Of a DNA stretch of 63,971 bases, positions 1 to 13,900 are shown one piece after another (position 1 is the stretch's first letter; the number at the start of each line of letters is the position of its first letter). Source of the stretch: Spirogloea muscicola (lineage: Eukaryota; Streptophyta; Zygnematophyceae; Spirogloeales; Spirogloeaceae); the NCBI GenBank assembly GCA_009602725.1, contig WELB01000049.1, positions 484,804-548,774 of the forward strand. The letters run 5' to 3'. Made by a program: the position numbers and the translations under genes. The notes beneath the pieces were generated by a model that had not been told where the DNA came from, ran no database searches, and was given only the letters and a program-made list of their open reading frames with translations.

Positions 1-3000
1 GGCGGCAGCGACGGCGGCCGAGCCCCTGTGGCGCCCGCTGTCGGCGGGCGACCTCGACGGCGCCGCTGGCGACGGCGCCACCCTCTGCCTCGTCACGCGG
101 CCATGTGAGCGCCGCCGCCTCCACCGCCGGCTCTGCGGCCGCTCCTCCTCCGCCGCCGCGCCATCTGCGCCATGCCAAGAGGTACAGCAGCTGCATGGGA
201 ATAAGTTTCATTCAAATCCATTCTAATTGATTTCCATTTAATGGCTCCGCGAGTGCCTCTCAGGGGTGGGGCTCACCCGCCGCTACCTGGCCGACGTGGA
301 GGCCGCCGTCGCCGCCGAGCCGCAGCGCTACGCCGGCCTCCGCTTCGCCGTCCTAGACCCCGCCACCCAGCCCGAATTGGCGGAGCGCCTGGACCTGAGG
401 TCCATCCCCTCCCGTGAGAGCCGCTGATACACCCCGCTTGCCTGCTTCAAGGCTTGCGTTGACCAATAACTCGAATCCTTTGAAGGCCAATTGCTTAAAT
501 AGTTGCAGCTGGTTCTACTACTTCATCTCTAGAGCATAGTAAAGCAAAAGGTGGAAGCACAAGTGCGGGATGTGCTCGCTTAGCATCCGTGTTTGAGCAT
601 TATTCGACGCCTTTCGTCGAGCGCTTACAACAGATTCTGTAGTTGACTGGCTGCAACATTGTCCGAAGGGGACCCAGCAGCCGAAGCGCGTCTGATCCAA
701 CTCTTGCGCTGTGTGCGCCACTGCGCGGTGCGTTTGCATGCGCAGTCTATCTCCTGCGCAGGGCCCAGTGGTACCCTTACGTCGACCGCTTCGACGCGCC
801 CGCAACTCTGGCAGCTGCGCTGCACTTTGCAGGCCTCCCCTTTGAGTTGCTGGGCATCCGTAACCTGCAAAGCGTTGAGGAGCTTCATGGGCTCCAGCAG
901 GAAGCGGCCAGCTCTGTTGTGCTGTTTGATCAGTGCGGCTGGATGGCAGCAGCTGCTGGCGGCAGTGAAACGGATGTCGCACAGAATGTTGTCAAGGAAG
1001 CCAACGTCTCAAGAGGTTCGGCAGAAACGGCAACTGCTATGTCCAGTGTCAGCGAGGGCAGGCCGAGGGCCATCGCTGAGGCTGAGCGCCTGGAAGCTGT
1101 GCCGCTTAGGCCCTACTCTCAGAGATGCACTCCCGACACAGTCTCAAGCAGGCATGGTATACATGATGCAGGGGCGGCCGGCACAGCCGCAAACTCCAGC
1201 GATGTCCTAAGCACCCTGCATTTGCCTCCCAAGCAGTCTTTGGGGCGTGGCGCGGAGTCAAGTGCAGGACAACTGGCAGTCGAGCAAATGACGCCGCAAG
1301 CAAAAAGGCGTCTTAGCAGGAGTCAGCGGTCGTGCCGCAATAGCGAGCGTCGCCGCTTCCGGCGCGCATACGCGGAGCTCCGTCGCCTTGCGACAACGCA
1401 GGCTGCCGGCCCCACCGGCTGGTCCTTTGGCCTCGTCACGGATGCGGCGGTGACGACTCATGATGATGCTGCTTTGGCCAGGGAGCCGTGGGGAGCTGTT
1501 GTTCACGTGCGTGAGGGCGGGCAAGCCTCCGTGTTCCTTGGCCAGTCGCCCATATTGCAATTTCTTAGAAACGTCTCCAAGGATCCTGTGAAGAAGGTGA
1601 CCTCAAACCTGACTCAGTAGCAACAATTCTATTTGTTGACACTATTCAGAGCATCTGTGCCCATTGGCCTACTTGCTGTCGTCATCTTACTGGCTTGCAT
1701 GTCAGGCAGTCACTGAGGTGTAGTGAGAGAAGCTTTTCTCAAGCACTAAGCTTGTGTGGGTGAGGACTTGCACTTATAAACGAGGCTTGACTCCTTGGAA
1801 GAACTGCATCTACAAATTCTGAAGTCCTTGGAGTACTCCTAGCGTGTAAACGCAAATATTCATTTTGCCCGTTTCAAGATTGCAGCTCACGCCAGACAAT
1901 TATGGGCCCCAGCTCAGCGGCGGCGTGCCGGCTTTCATTCTGTTCATCGACCAGATCTCCTTCCCAGACGCCAGTGAGGCTGCACTGCTCGCCGTGCGAT
2001 CGGCTGCCCGGCACTTTGCGACGCAAGCCGTCACCAAGGCTTCCGAGGAAGAGGGCACGGTTGCTGATGTAGATGGCAAGGACAGGGGGGAAGATGTCCA
2101 ACAGGCAGTGCTGCTGCAGGACGCCCCTTTGGGAGCAATCCCATCTCTCGCCGCCGGGGTGGTGCCAAGTGGTGAGCTGCTGCGCCAACTGGCAGGGCAG
2201 CAGGGGGCGATTGTTGTGCAGGTAGGAGGTGGTGAGCCGGTCGAGCTCCCACCTCCCCTAGCTGCGCAGCTGGCAGACGGTAGAATTGACCTGCCGTCTC
2301 TACTCAAGTCCCTGTGGTCAACCATGACCCCCGTTCAGCACGCCAGGCCCGATAGGGATCCAGGTGAGGCTGCTGAAGGTGAGCAGGCTGGAGGCCTGGG
2401 TGCGGCCAGTGCGGAGAGTGGATCTGTTGGATTGCGAAAGCAGACGGCTTCTGCTGGACTCGGGGACAACGTCGATGCCAGTGCCAGCAACAACGCAGCT
2501 GCAAAGGCTGATGCTGAGGCTGAAGGTGACGCCAATGCTGCTGCTACTGCTGATATTGATGCTGGCGGCGAGGCCTCCATCATGGTTGACCAAGCACAAG
2601 GACCTGATGCTTTGCTTGGAGGCGAGCAATGCCCTTTGGAGCCACTGGCAGGGGCCAAGACTGCACGCGGTGCACCTTCCGAGGCCTGCGCTGCCGACAG
2701 TGCCAACAGAGACGCTGCTGAGCCTCGTGACGACGCCGCATCCTCCATGCACGCGCCGCCGTTGCTAAAATTCTTCTACATGGATGGCGAGGAGGCCCTC
2801 CTCCACATGCTCGAGTCCCCCCCGCTGTCAACGCGCCTGCCCTGCACCATTGCCATACTCCATCCTGGGATGCAAGCTGCCTACCTGCTGCATAAGTGCC
2901 CTCCGACGGTCGAGGAGGTCATTGCCTTCTCGCAGGCTGCTCTGGATGGGCAACTGCTGCCCTGGGTACGTCCCCAGGAAGAAGAGCGCTCAGCTGCCAC

Positions 3001-4914
3001 TGTGCCTACACAGCCTCGAACTCCTCATCTTCCGGAGCAAGAGTTCCACGCATCTGACGGGGTGCCACGCCTTACGCCCCTGGAGCTGAGAGCGCTGCTC
3101 CACCGACCACCCATATCGTTTACAGCAGCAGAGGCCAACCGCGGCAATGGCACAAGTCAAGTGAATGGGCACTCCACCGAGGAACCTGAAGCGGAGCTGC
3201 TTCCGGTCCCATTGGGAACTGCCAGCTGCACTTTGTTGCTGGGGCTGACCAGCAAACCAGCGTCCATCGGAGAAGTCCCAAGTCCAGGGGGTCCTCCACT
3301 TGCAGCAGATGCGTCTACCAATGCAGAGGCAGGCATGCACGTGTTGCGGGAGACATCCAGCTCAGACCCCTTCAGAAACGACGATGTGGCAGTGCTCTTC
3401 ACTTCCCCTGGCTGCGGCTTCTGCCAGCGGGCAGAGCTAGTGTTTCGTGAGATTCACAGAGCGATGAGCCTACTCCTGGCACAGAAAGATGGGCCAGATG
3501 TTCCCGCTGGCTTGACAGCCTTGAGGCTGCAGCTAGTGCAGGTGGAGTGCTTCGGTGACAGATGTCAGTGCGCCTTGGTGGACAGCGGTATGCAGGTGTG
3601 GGATGTAATCAACACTTAAATTGTTGCCTTGATGCTGCAACTTGTGTGCGATTGGAGTTTGCCTCATGGCTGATCTAATTGTCCTGAGAGATGCTCGTGT
3701 GATGGAGTGCTGCTGGTTGACTTATGAGATAAAATTTAATGACAGTCAGCATCACCTCATAGTCGCCTGTCCGCCTCTCAAATGTGCAGCAGCTGGAGCT
3801 TGGAGATTTTCCCTCGCTGATCTTGTTTGGTGGTAGTGCGGACCATCCTGCGCCGCCCAGTGTGTATGCTGGCCAGATGTCAGTCAGGGCGGTCATCGAC
3901 TTCTTGGCCCATCAAGGCTCCTCGTCGCTGGGCCTGCTGAAAGTTTTCGGGAAAGGTATGTGGACATTATTGCACACGTAGACCCGTCTTAAAGGCCGCG
4001 TGAGCTGTGGAATGTGCAGCATGTCAGCACTCCACGTTTAAATGCTGAGGCGCTGTTTCCATGTTCATGACACTTCGTGTACGTGCTCTCATGCTTTGCT
4101 CTCCGAAACAGATGTGAACAGCCGATTGCAGAGCATGACCGTGCCAGTCAGGAAAAGACCAGGCATGAGAGGGACAAAGACCAGGCAGGAGGCTCCTGTC
4201 ACATCTGCTCCAGAGGTTCCTCCTGAGACAGGATGCAGGCAGCTTCTCGAAACTGGCCAAAGTCAGGGTGTGCTCGGTCCAGCTGTACTTCCTCCCCGAG
4301 GCTCTCTCTTGGTGGCCACAGAGGCTCTCTCGTCTTCGTGGCTCTTCAGCAAGACTGTGGTCCTCATACTGGACAGTGGCGATCAGCCTGCTGGTGTGAT
4401 CCTGAACCGCAAACTGACGTGGCAGGCTGTGCAGCCTCTGTTGCAACAACCATTGCGCACGGCTTTGGAAGCAGCTGAAGCATCGGTCTTCCTTGGGGGG
4501 CCCGTGGGGTCAGCTGAGCCAGGTGGTGCGTCCTCCCTTGGAGTATTGACCCTCAAGCGCGGCATGGAAGGCTTTTTGGAGATCCTCCCCAGCTTGTCTT
4601 GGGCCGATGTTGACCAACAAGGCCTGTCCAGATTGAACGAGCAGTCGGAGCCAGTACATTTTTTTAAGAATGGAGCCATGTCAAGCACAACCTCAAACAA
4701 AGACCTCTCGAGATACTTCTTCCAGAGGTCCATGTGGGCCCCTGGCCAGCTGCAGGACGAGATCCGCAGAGGGATGTGGGCTGTGGCCAGCTGTGCTTCA
4801 AGTGTGATATTTCCGCTGTCTGGTGATCAGGGGTTACATTGTGGTGATGACGAGGTGGGGAAGAACGAGGACTGCTTGTGGACAAGGGTCTTGGAAAGTC
4901 TAGATAGGAGATAG
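1..4914 (+). CDS. Thioredoxin-like / UPF0301 (YqgE/AlgH, DUF179) fusion protein, 5' partial
   Basis: Exons read as <1-104, 264-413, 746-1596, 1886-3595, 3790-3955 and 4112-4914; phases join into one frame of at least 1260 residues ending TAG at 4912. The first 110 residues form a thioredoxin-like fold with WVGL where WCxxC is usual and a cis-Pro stretch SIPSLYLL. After a long low-complexity acidic/Ala-rich region, a later thioredoxin-like domain carries CGFC near residues 878-881. The last exon (about residues 993-1260) matches the UPF0301/DUF179 family, with VVLILDSG..AGVILNRKL and VFLGGPVG. The same order, thioredoxin fold then DUF179, occurs in a plant protein (AT3G19780 type) of unknown biochemical role. 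The start codon lies outside the window. Family assignment is confident; function is not known. Confidence 0.85.
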
Positions 4915-6179
4915 TCAGCTGTTCGTTGACTCTTAATGCCTTCATGTACAGTATTGGAATAGAGTATTTATTCATTCATTCTATTAGCAATTTCATTCGC
5001 ACATTCCAGCTCTTGTCCCATGTTTCAGCTCACATTTTGTCTAGACATCCATGATTCTCCAACAAGCACAATGTGTACATGCTTCAAGTTGACCAGAATC
5101 ATGACTAGATCAAAGAGAAGTGGTATGAGATTGTGGCCGTGTTGACAGTATAAGCTTGTCATGGACGCACTTCCCAGCTTTACTGTCTGACTGCTACAAA
5201 TTCCTGATCGTCTCGAGTTCCGCATGTAGGCTCAATATGGTGGGCCAGCATTGGAATCATAAATACTCAGAGGTGTCCATCAAGCATGCAGGCGACGCCA
5301 AAGGTTAGATCAGCAATTGCGGCATCGTGGGCAGCGGGTTAATGTTAGCCCCTTGTCATGAGCATGGTTGCGAGCTCTTCACTCCGGGTGGATGCACCCG
5401 TCAGTCCTCCTTGTCAACCTTATGATGTAGGGCTATGTCCCAATAAGTTGCACACCACTTTTCAGCCGTTTTGTGGGCCTGTGGCGACCTGCGGGGTATA
5501 GAAAGGGCCAATACTAGCAGCCCCATGTGCCAACGGACTCAGAAATATTTGAGCTTAAGAGGCAGAGCCACTGCCCAATGGGTTACAGTTAGCACGCCAA
5601 TGCCTCCTGCAGGACAAGATTGGCCTGCCAAGTTGCTGGACCTGCTGTGGCTTGCAAAGTACGTGGTGTCAAGGTGACAAAACAGAGTAGTGAGCAGCGT
5701 CTAACAATGTATTATCAACTCTTCGACTTGTCGCCTAGTTTCTACTTGGATGGGCCTCTCTTGCTTGGCAATGCTACAGTTGTGCCTGCATCGGCCCGCT
5801 AGGCGAGTGAGGAATAGCTCACAGTATGGCGGACACCTCCTTCCGTTTTCTCCCGGCGTGTCCAACGTGCTGCTTGCTGACATGACGGGCTATTCACTAT
5901 TGGCGACCCAGCTGACGCTTGGGTAGGCTTCCTTGATTGTCTTCGCCTTTCCCTCAAGCTTGAGTAGGCAATTTGACTTGGCATCCTTTCTGAACCTCCG
6001 TACCTAGCCTTGCTACGGAGGTATGTGAGGAGCTTTCTTGCCCACTAGTAAGCAGTTTCGCCTGGCTCCTCAAGGCCACCTATGGCTCTGAGGAGCATCT
6101 TTCGTCTACGTGGGCTTTCAGGGCCTTCCTGGGTTTGCCAATCACAACCATCGTCCTCTTGATGGAAGATTCTTCTGGG
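4915..6179. other. Intergenic stretch, nothing recognised
   Basis: Only short, unrelated open frames are present on both strands. I see no splice-linked coding signal, tRNA or repeat in this interval. It separates the thioredoxin/UPF0301 gene from the retroelement cluster that starts near 6180. Confidence 0.5.
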
Positions 6180-7135
6180 AGTTGGCTTTTCATAGCTCTA
6201 CGTCACAGCCCACGCCGTCCCTACGCGAGCAGGCCGTGCTATGGCCGCCGCCTCTGGGTCTCGGCGGAGTGCCTCCTCGTAGGAACTGAGCTTCCCTCTG
6301 CATCGTCTGTGTTTTGCAGTGTTTTGTTGTATAGTCCTTTTCCGGCTCCTCTTTCTTTGGTTGTGGACATTGTCCATTCTTTTTTGGGCTGGCTTTGCCA
6401 GCCCCTCTTCTCTATGGGCGAGCAATTTCTTCTACGTCCCCTTTTCATTGTTCGGGCTGGCGGGCTGGCGGGTCATACCCCTTGCCCCTTCAGAAGAGCA
6501 GAAGGGCTCCCCCATTGAGGATAGGGGCTGGAGAAAGTCAGCCCAAAAAAGAATAAGCAAAGGACGAGAAGGGGCCAGGGAAAGCACAAAGAACAACGAG
6601 CACAAAAAGAAACGAAGCAGCCACGATATACCGTATGCGCTTGTCCGTCTCCCTCCAGCGGTCCATGGCCCACGCCTTGCATCTGCGTGCTGGCCGTGCT
6701 CTCGCCGCGGCCTCCGGCTTTCGTCAGGGGGATAGTTTTCCGGCAGCTAGTCTGTCGGATGTGAGGCTCCTCACGCGTAACTACTGAGTGGTCCATCCTC
6801 CCCCGTTCTGTCATAGCCTCTTCAGGCCCCGCAGTCGGTGCTTAGCTCGTAGTTTGGCCCCTTCGAACCTTGTCAATTCTTTTCGGGCTGGCTTCTCACA
6901 GCCCTTGCCCCCATTGGGAGAGCCACTTCTTCTGCCACGAAGCACTCAGTAACCCCTGCTAAGCAGCATCAGGTCACAGAGACTGGGTTCCTGGAAGAAG
7001 TGGCTCTCCCAATGGGGGCAAGGGCTGTGAGAAGCCAGCCCGAAAAGAATTGGAAGAGCACTTGCTGTTTTCCTTTCTAAAGTCTTCTTCTTCTTTCTAA
7101 AGCCAGAAGAGTCTTCCACACGTGGCACACACGTT
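6180..7135. mobile_element. Cluster of non-LTR retrotransposon 3' ends in both orientations
   Basis: Several 5'-truncated tails sit head-to-head and tail-to-tail. A + strand tail with hairpin GGGCTGGCTTTGCCAGCCC lies at 6386-6404. A - strand tail occupies about 6500-6625. A + strand fragment at 6625-6942 encodes the end of the element ORF (YRMRLSVSLQRSMAHALHL ... DVRLLTRNY, stop near 6787) followed by its 3' UTR ending in CACTTCTTCT. From about 6945 a - strand copy of a second subfamily begins (ORF end DLMLLSRGY). The same sequences recur around 15340-18990, 29290, 32486 and 60594, which is how I identify them. No intact element is present. Confidence 0.8.
6874..7052. repeat. Perfect 59-bp inverted repeat (6874-6932 and 6994-7052)
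   Basis: The two arms are identical when one is reverse-complemented and are separated by 61 bp. Each arm is the terminal part of the family A LINE 3' UTR, running from CAATTCTTTTCGGGCTGG to GAGCCACTTCTTC. The arrangement is two retroelement tails facing each other, not a DNA-transposon terminal repeat. Confidence 0.9.
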
Positions 7136-7963
7136 GCATCAGCGTGCCAGTCGCTTCGGCAGCAGCCTCTGGCTGCAGGCAGGGGCGTTCGTTTGTGATT
7201 GTCGGGAAAAGCCCGCTTTGGGAAAGCGCCTCCGGCTGTTCACAGCCCTTTGCCCGCTTTGAGAGATGCCACTGATTGTCCTTATTGCCTCACATAGGAA
7301 GCGCTGTTTCAGTTCTAAGACCGCCACCCTGGTCCTCCGGGCACGTGTCGGGCTTCCACAACCGCCTCCGCCAGTGACGGCCACGTGGTGGCCCCTGCCA
7401 GGGCCCCCACTGTTGCAGCCAGGTGCTCCTCTCAACCCCCCCCCACCCCCCCCCGGCCCCGACAGAGGCGGCGGCGGCGGGGCGCCCGCGGAGGAGGGCG
7501 ATGCGCTCCAGGGACCCCCGCCGCGCTGCCGCCGTCACGGCCGGGCCCCTGCCGCCTGCCTGAGTGGTTGGCCCCCTCCTCCGTTCCGTCTTCAGCCGCG
7601 GCGGAGCCCGTGTGCGCGCTCATGCGCCTAATCTGGTCATCCGTTCAGTCAGCATCCCTTTAGCATCGTTCTGCTCACGGTGTTCCAGCCGGTCGCTTGT
7701 CAACGAGGCTGAAGGCTAGCATGCATCGAATGCACGAGGGGGGGATTCGGCTGCGACGTTGCACTGCCGTGTTGCCTGTGTGCACTGGCAGTGGCAATGG
7801 CGGCGCGCACTCTTCAATATAAACAGGTTCCTGATCTCTGTCTACTTCTGCATAGCCTCATGCTCCACATCGCTGGGCTGATTTGGCTGCAGCCGGAGCC
7901 ATCTGCCTGCAAAAGCGTTAGCATGCCAGCGGGTGGCTTGAAGAGCCGGCGGCTTGGAGGCCT
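7136..7963. other. Upstream region of the PPP4R1-like gene, no gene recognised
   Basis: A GC-rich block at about 7420-7630 holds homopolymeric C runs and GGC repeats. Open frames there are proline/arginine-rich by composition and show no family motif. The interval probably contains the promoter of the downstream gene; I cannot place a core promoter. Confidence 0.35.
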
Positions 7964-10900
7964 ATGACGGAGCGCGGCCCGGTCAGTGGAAGCGGGGGCG
8001 AGCGCCGTCCCATCTCCCACTTGGGAGCTGGGAAGGCCCTGGTCGTCGGAGGGAAGCCTGGCAGCGGTGACCCCGACTCCGCCAGCAGGAATGAGACCTT
8101 CGTGCAGAGGTGAGGCCGAGAGGGGGCGCCTGACGGTCAGGGCTCGGCACTTTGCCTTCTTGACCACTTTGGTGGGCCGCCCCAACGGCCCGCCCCAACA
8201 GTCCATGATGTGGGTGTGTCCTTACTGTCGTTTGGCGGGCAGCCTGGCCTGCTCGCTCGTTTCCTCTTGTTGCTGGAGTGATCGAAGAGAGATGCAATTC
8301 TCTTGCGAGCCTCGCAAACTGCAATTACTGTCCAACTAATGGGTTTATCTCTTTGGACTGGCTGCAGATTATACCATGTTTGCTACATGGCCGAGGCTGC
8401 TGAGCGCGCTGGCCGCCACACCTCGGCGGAGGTTTTCGTTCCCCTCTGCAAGGAGCTAGCGGGTGACAGTGAGCCAGAGATCCGACAGGCCCTGGCCAAT
8501 CAGCTCCCTCAACTTGCGCGCATCTTCTTGGATGTATGTGGAGAGCTATTGTTCTTACACTGCCAGCTTTCTTCTCTTCGTTTGAGAAAACCAGTGCAGC
8601 TAGGCTGAGTTCTATACTTTTGTTGACCAATCAGGAATGCTGTAAAGGCACAAGGGGAATCCTTTGCAAGCGAGCAACGTGAAAGTATCAGGCATGGAAG
8701 CAAGTCAGCATTGTCAAGATCATATGCAAAGAAGGCCTTGCAGTTTCACCGCAGTAAAGCGCTGTGTGCTGTATCTAACAGGGTGGCCAGGAGGCTCTCT
8801 CTACTGAGCTGCTGGGCCTTCTTCATGTCAGCAAGGCTCTTCTCAAAGATTCCTGTGGAGAGGTTGCACATGACTCCCATGCATTCCTTTCCAAGTTATG
8901 AGACCTTCATTTCGCCATGTTCTTAATCTTCATGGTAGCATTATCCACGAGGTGCCAGTTGTGGCGTCTCTTATCTTCTCTTCTGAGTACCAGCACTTGG
9001 GGAGCAGTATTTAAGTGGCAATACTTGGGCAAATCTGTGCAGGTCCAGGTGGCTGCAGAGCATGCCCTCATTGACATGTTGCAGAAGGCTGAAGGTCTCA
9101 CACAGTTGGAGAATGAGCTGGTGGACATCGTTAGCATGCTTTCAACAAGCAGGGAGGAGACACAGAGGATGTGTGCAGCCAATGTGCGTAACATGCAAGC
9201 CAGATGCAGGGATCCAATCTGTGCATACTGTGCACAGAGACATGGCAGTCACTATCCACAGTCCAGAAGACGAGGTTGTAGTATGCCTGAGGTCTCTACG
9301 GTCATGTGTGTCTCTATGCACGTGGTAAGGTGACCTGTCTGACAACTTCAGCATACTGGTGCACAGCTTGCAGTTTGTTGCTCGGAAGGCTTACAGCTTG
9401 GACTCTTTGAGGCGAACATTGCCCCTAAGATGGTCAAGCTTGCCGCTGACTCCGAATTTCGTGTCCGAAAGGTTGGTTACGCCTCTGCTAGTTACAAGAC
9501 TTACTGACCTGGACTGCTTGCCTCAAGCTAGCAAGCACTATGTCTGAATGAAATTGCAAGCCCTTCTGTAGTGATTGTTGTACTATATCTAGCTTGCAAG
9601 TATTAACCCTTGGAGGACCCCTATAATTGTGAAGGCCGTAGCGGTTGGACTGCCAAGATGCTGCGAGATCCTGGCAAGGAAGTCCAGCATAGTGGTTGAC
9701 CAGCTGGTACTTTGCTCCTACAAACAGTGCCCGTATGTGCTGATCTATTTATAGTTGCTTCATAGATCGCAATCGTTGAAGACCTGCTACGTGGCAGGCA
9801 GCTTGTTTGAGGTGCACGTTTCACTCGTATTCAATTGCATCAACTTTAAGGTGAACACTACCAGTCTCGTGTGCACGCTTCAGAGACGACTGTGGTCTCT
9901 GTATATATTGATATTGCCAGGCAGACAGAATTCAAGCAAGTCGCCAATTTGTGTATGCGATCACCGCTGCAATTGACTTTGCAACTTTGCAAACCCCCCT
10001 CTTGCAGCTGGATGTGTTCGTCTTGCTATCAGAAGACTCTGTTTGGGCAGTTCGAACGGCATGTGCTGAGGGTATTGTGCATCTTGAAAAGGCTGTCAAA
10101 TCTGCTGCTCGTGAGGAACTCCTTGCTGGAGTCATCGAGCGTCTTGCTAAGGATGTAAGATATGTGGAGCAGCCCACATGTTAATACGAAGTTGTGACAG
10201 TGGAGCCTAGAACATGCCCAGGATGTTCATTGAGCATCTTGCTCTGATAGTTGCACTGACTAGCTCAATGTGTGCTTAGACCTGTTGCTGTATAAGCTCC
10301 TCAATACGAACTGCTAACAAGTGGCAGGGCTGTCTACTTGGTGACAGGAGTCTACATGGGTGAGGGACGCTGCATTTCAGATGCTTGGTCCCTTGATCTC
10401 CGTCCTAGATTGCTCCTTGCAGGTGAAGTGCCTAGCTTAATGTACTAATTTGCATGCAATGAATATCTGGCAAGAGTTTTGTGGCTCACATGACGTACCC
10501 CTCTGTTAACAAGCAAGTAGTGAGTGGATGGATGCATAACTTCCACATTTGAGTACGTCTGCAGCAATCTGCAAGACTGGTCGAGCTGTACACCAGTATG
10601 GCTAACCCGTCTTCAGAGGACAGCCGATTACCTATGTATTGCGCCTTCAATTTTCCAGGTATTGTCCTCATCCCTAGAAGTAAACCAGGAACGTCGTTGA
10701 TCACATGACTGCATAACAAAGTCTGCCACGATACATCATGTTGCATTGTCATGCCTGTCGCAATACCAGCGTCTGAGTCGGACGAGCAAGAGCGAATCGC
10801 CAGGTGCTCTTTTGGACAGCCTGGAGATCTCAGGTAGTTTCCAGTTAGCAATGAAGTCGCTCGGAGTGTGGTGATCCTCATGTATACACATGATTTCATT

Positions 10901-13900
10901 GATCCTAATGTAATCGGCATGTGGAGATGGGCATGCAGCTGTTGTGCAGAGACTTGGTTCAGAGAGGTGGCATGAGTTGAGTACTTCATATCAGGTCTTG
11001 CTGACGTGCGACCAGGTCTGTGTGAGATGCAAGTTTCCTTTTCCACAGACATCTTACTTGACAGACACACGAGCATCAGGACTGCTGTGTTGCTTCGATG
11101 GACGACTATTAGATAGAATGCATAGAGAACATCTCTCTTTGGCTTTTGTGATCTGCTGGTCTCTGCATCTCACAGGTGAGTAATCAAGCTGTTCCTGTCG
11201 CTGATGCACTTAGTACTATTGCCTCTTTTCGAAGCTGACTTGTTATTCCCCTTCATGGCACGCAGGAGGCTGTGCGCAGGTCACTTGCCTGCTCGCTGCA
11301 TGAGTTGGCCAGAATTTTGGGGAGCAACCTTATCGAATCACACCTTCTCCCTGCATTCTTCACTTTGAGTGAAGATGTCGATGAGGTCGTTGACATCCCA
11401 AACCGTTGCTTGCACCAGCCTCACTAGCCGACTAACAGCTCCTTGAGTGGAAGCACTCAGGACGTGTACTCTAGTTCTGATCGACTCTACTCATATCAAG
11501 CACCAGCACTGATGTCAGACTTGTATGCTGTAAATCCAGGTGAGACTAGGGCTTCTGAAGGATCTGGTGAAGTTTGTGGAGGTGCTGCCCAGCAAATGCA
11601 GGGCCCAATGCCTTCGGTTACTACGAGATATTGCCTGGAGGTCAGAAGGACAAGAGCAGCAAGCGCGAAATTTGGAGCGGGTTGTCAAATGCAGCAGCCT
11701 CTGGAGCCTTCGGACAATTCTTGCTGAGTACGAGTTGCCCAATCATCAACAAGCCTACACTGTAATGTGTTCGGCACGCAATCATCAGCCTTAGATAACA
11801 TATGAGATGTTAGAGGTGTATCTGATGAAAACGCTGTTAACACCTGTAGTAGGGTCCACCATCTCTTTCACCGATTGAGATATGCAATGCAGCCAGCTGG
11901 ACGACTTGGCGAGATTGCTGGACCCGTCAGAAGTGGAGTCAATACTTGTCCCTTTCGCTCTCCAACTTTGCAGGTAGCTGCATTTGCGGAGACCATTGCC
12001 AACTTCATCGCAGCAGCAGTTGGTGAGAAGTGAACATAGGTAGATGTGTTTGCCATATCTCGGCAAGTATGCAAAAAGACAGGTGGCTGTGGACGCATAC
12101 TGTTTGCATATTAATCGTGTAGTTGTGGCTGTCGTTTCCTCATTTGACAGAGACCCTGTGGCAGGAGTCCGCAATGACGCAGCTAGGCAGGTATGTAGCT
12201 GAATTGAGGCTCTCACATCAGCTATTGGGAGCTCAATGGATGAGCCTGTCTGGTCCAGAGAGGATATGATGACTTTGCCAAGCAGAGCATTAATGTAGCA
12301 TTCCTGCTGATGACTTGGATGCTGATGTCCCGCTCCAGCTTGGAGGTCTTATCCTATACTTATCTCAAGTGAGCGATGGCGACGTGCACCTGACACCCAT
12401 CCTCGACAAAACCCGCCTCCTCTCCACAAGTAACAACTTCCGAGATCGGCAGATGTGAGTGCAGCTTGGTTAGCTACTGAAGCAATTGGGTCCTCTCACG
12501 TTGATCATGTGCTCTTGCCTGACCAGCATGTCTGATTAGCTGTTGAAGACAGGTGCACATTCTCTGCAGTCCTCTCCTCAATGAAGAGGAAATTGTCTGC
12601 ATGTTTGAGTCAGTGCACGGCTGCCTTTAGGTATATTGCCAGTAATTGCTCTGCCACTTGCAGAAGCCGAATGTCAACAGCCACTGAGCCAAAGTGCTAT
12701 CATGGTAGTCACCCATACGTACATCATCGCTATGTCGGCCAGCTTTGGCCTGTCTGACCTGCATTCTGTCCTCCTGCAGATTTGTTGCAGTATGCTCGCA
12801 ACTCAATCCATTATTGACTTGCGAGAGACTTGGACAGCAGATTCTTCCCTCCCTTCTCCAGCTTGCCAAGGTATCAAGCGAAGGCTAATAGTAATTTCCA
12901 AGGACGCACGATATGCCAGAGCAAGTAATTTAGTATCTTAGCCTTTCATCTTGTTTCAATCAGAAAATCTGGAGAAGTCAGCCACTAGTCTGGAGATCAC
13001 AAGAGCTATCATGAGTCGTATTTGCAGGACAAGGTAGCCAACATTAGGATTGCCACAGCGAGGCTGTTTATGGAGCAAGTGGCATCTCAAGGTGGGGTTC
13101 TATCCACCAGTGGCATTCCTATGCATCATGCTCCTCGCTGCATCATGCACAGCTGCTGGCTACTGCATCCAGTCAATTGCTAACAGACCATAAGCTTCTA
13201 ATGCTTATGGATGTCATTGTTATCTTGCATCGTGATACTTCAATTTGTTGCTGAAGTATGTCATGCTTGCCATTTGAAACCAAATCTCTGCAGAGTCGTT
13301 AGCTAAGCTTCACTGCACGAAGGCCATCCTGCACCAGCTCCTACAGGACACAGACCGCGATGTAGCTTTCTTCACACTGCAAGCCCAACACCTCCTGCAG
13401 TTTGACTCCTCTGGTACTTCCAACTGCCAAGCACATACTACCACACTTTGCATCAGCTTGATGAAGCACATATAAAGTTCTTCATTGTCGGTCAACTGCA
13501 TTAGCTCTTATTAGTATAGCAATCCATCGGCCCCTCTCTCCCTAGCTCTTTCATCTCCCGCCTGTCCTCCCTTTCTCCCCTCTTCCCCCTCCTGCCTCTC
13601 ATGCATTCATGCACAGGCATTGTGTTCATTTACGGTACTGTTGATATATTTTGCATGAACTCACAGATATGGAGAACGTCATAGGAAGCTGTCAAGAGGA
13701 TAGCAGTGTGATGGAGTCAGGCGAGTACGCCAAGTCAGCTGAGCGGCCCTCTGGAGGTTGCTTGGATGGCGACCCAGAAGCAGGTTTCCCACCTGAGAGG
13801 GAGGCAGGTACTGCTAAAGCCAAGGCTACATCAATGCCGTCATTGAAGCCAGATGACAGGTTTTCAGATTTTTTGATGAGCTTCAGGGCGTTGAGGAACA

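Noticed and set aside
11974-12030. Possible extra exon of the PPP4R1-like gene (VAAFAETIANFIAAAV)
   Set aside because: Looks helical, but including it breaks the phase, and the flanking exons 11893-11973 and 12151-12190 join directly to give QLCRDPVAGVRND.
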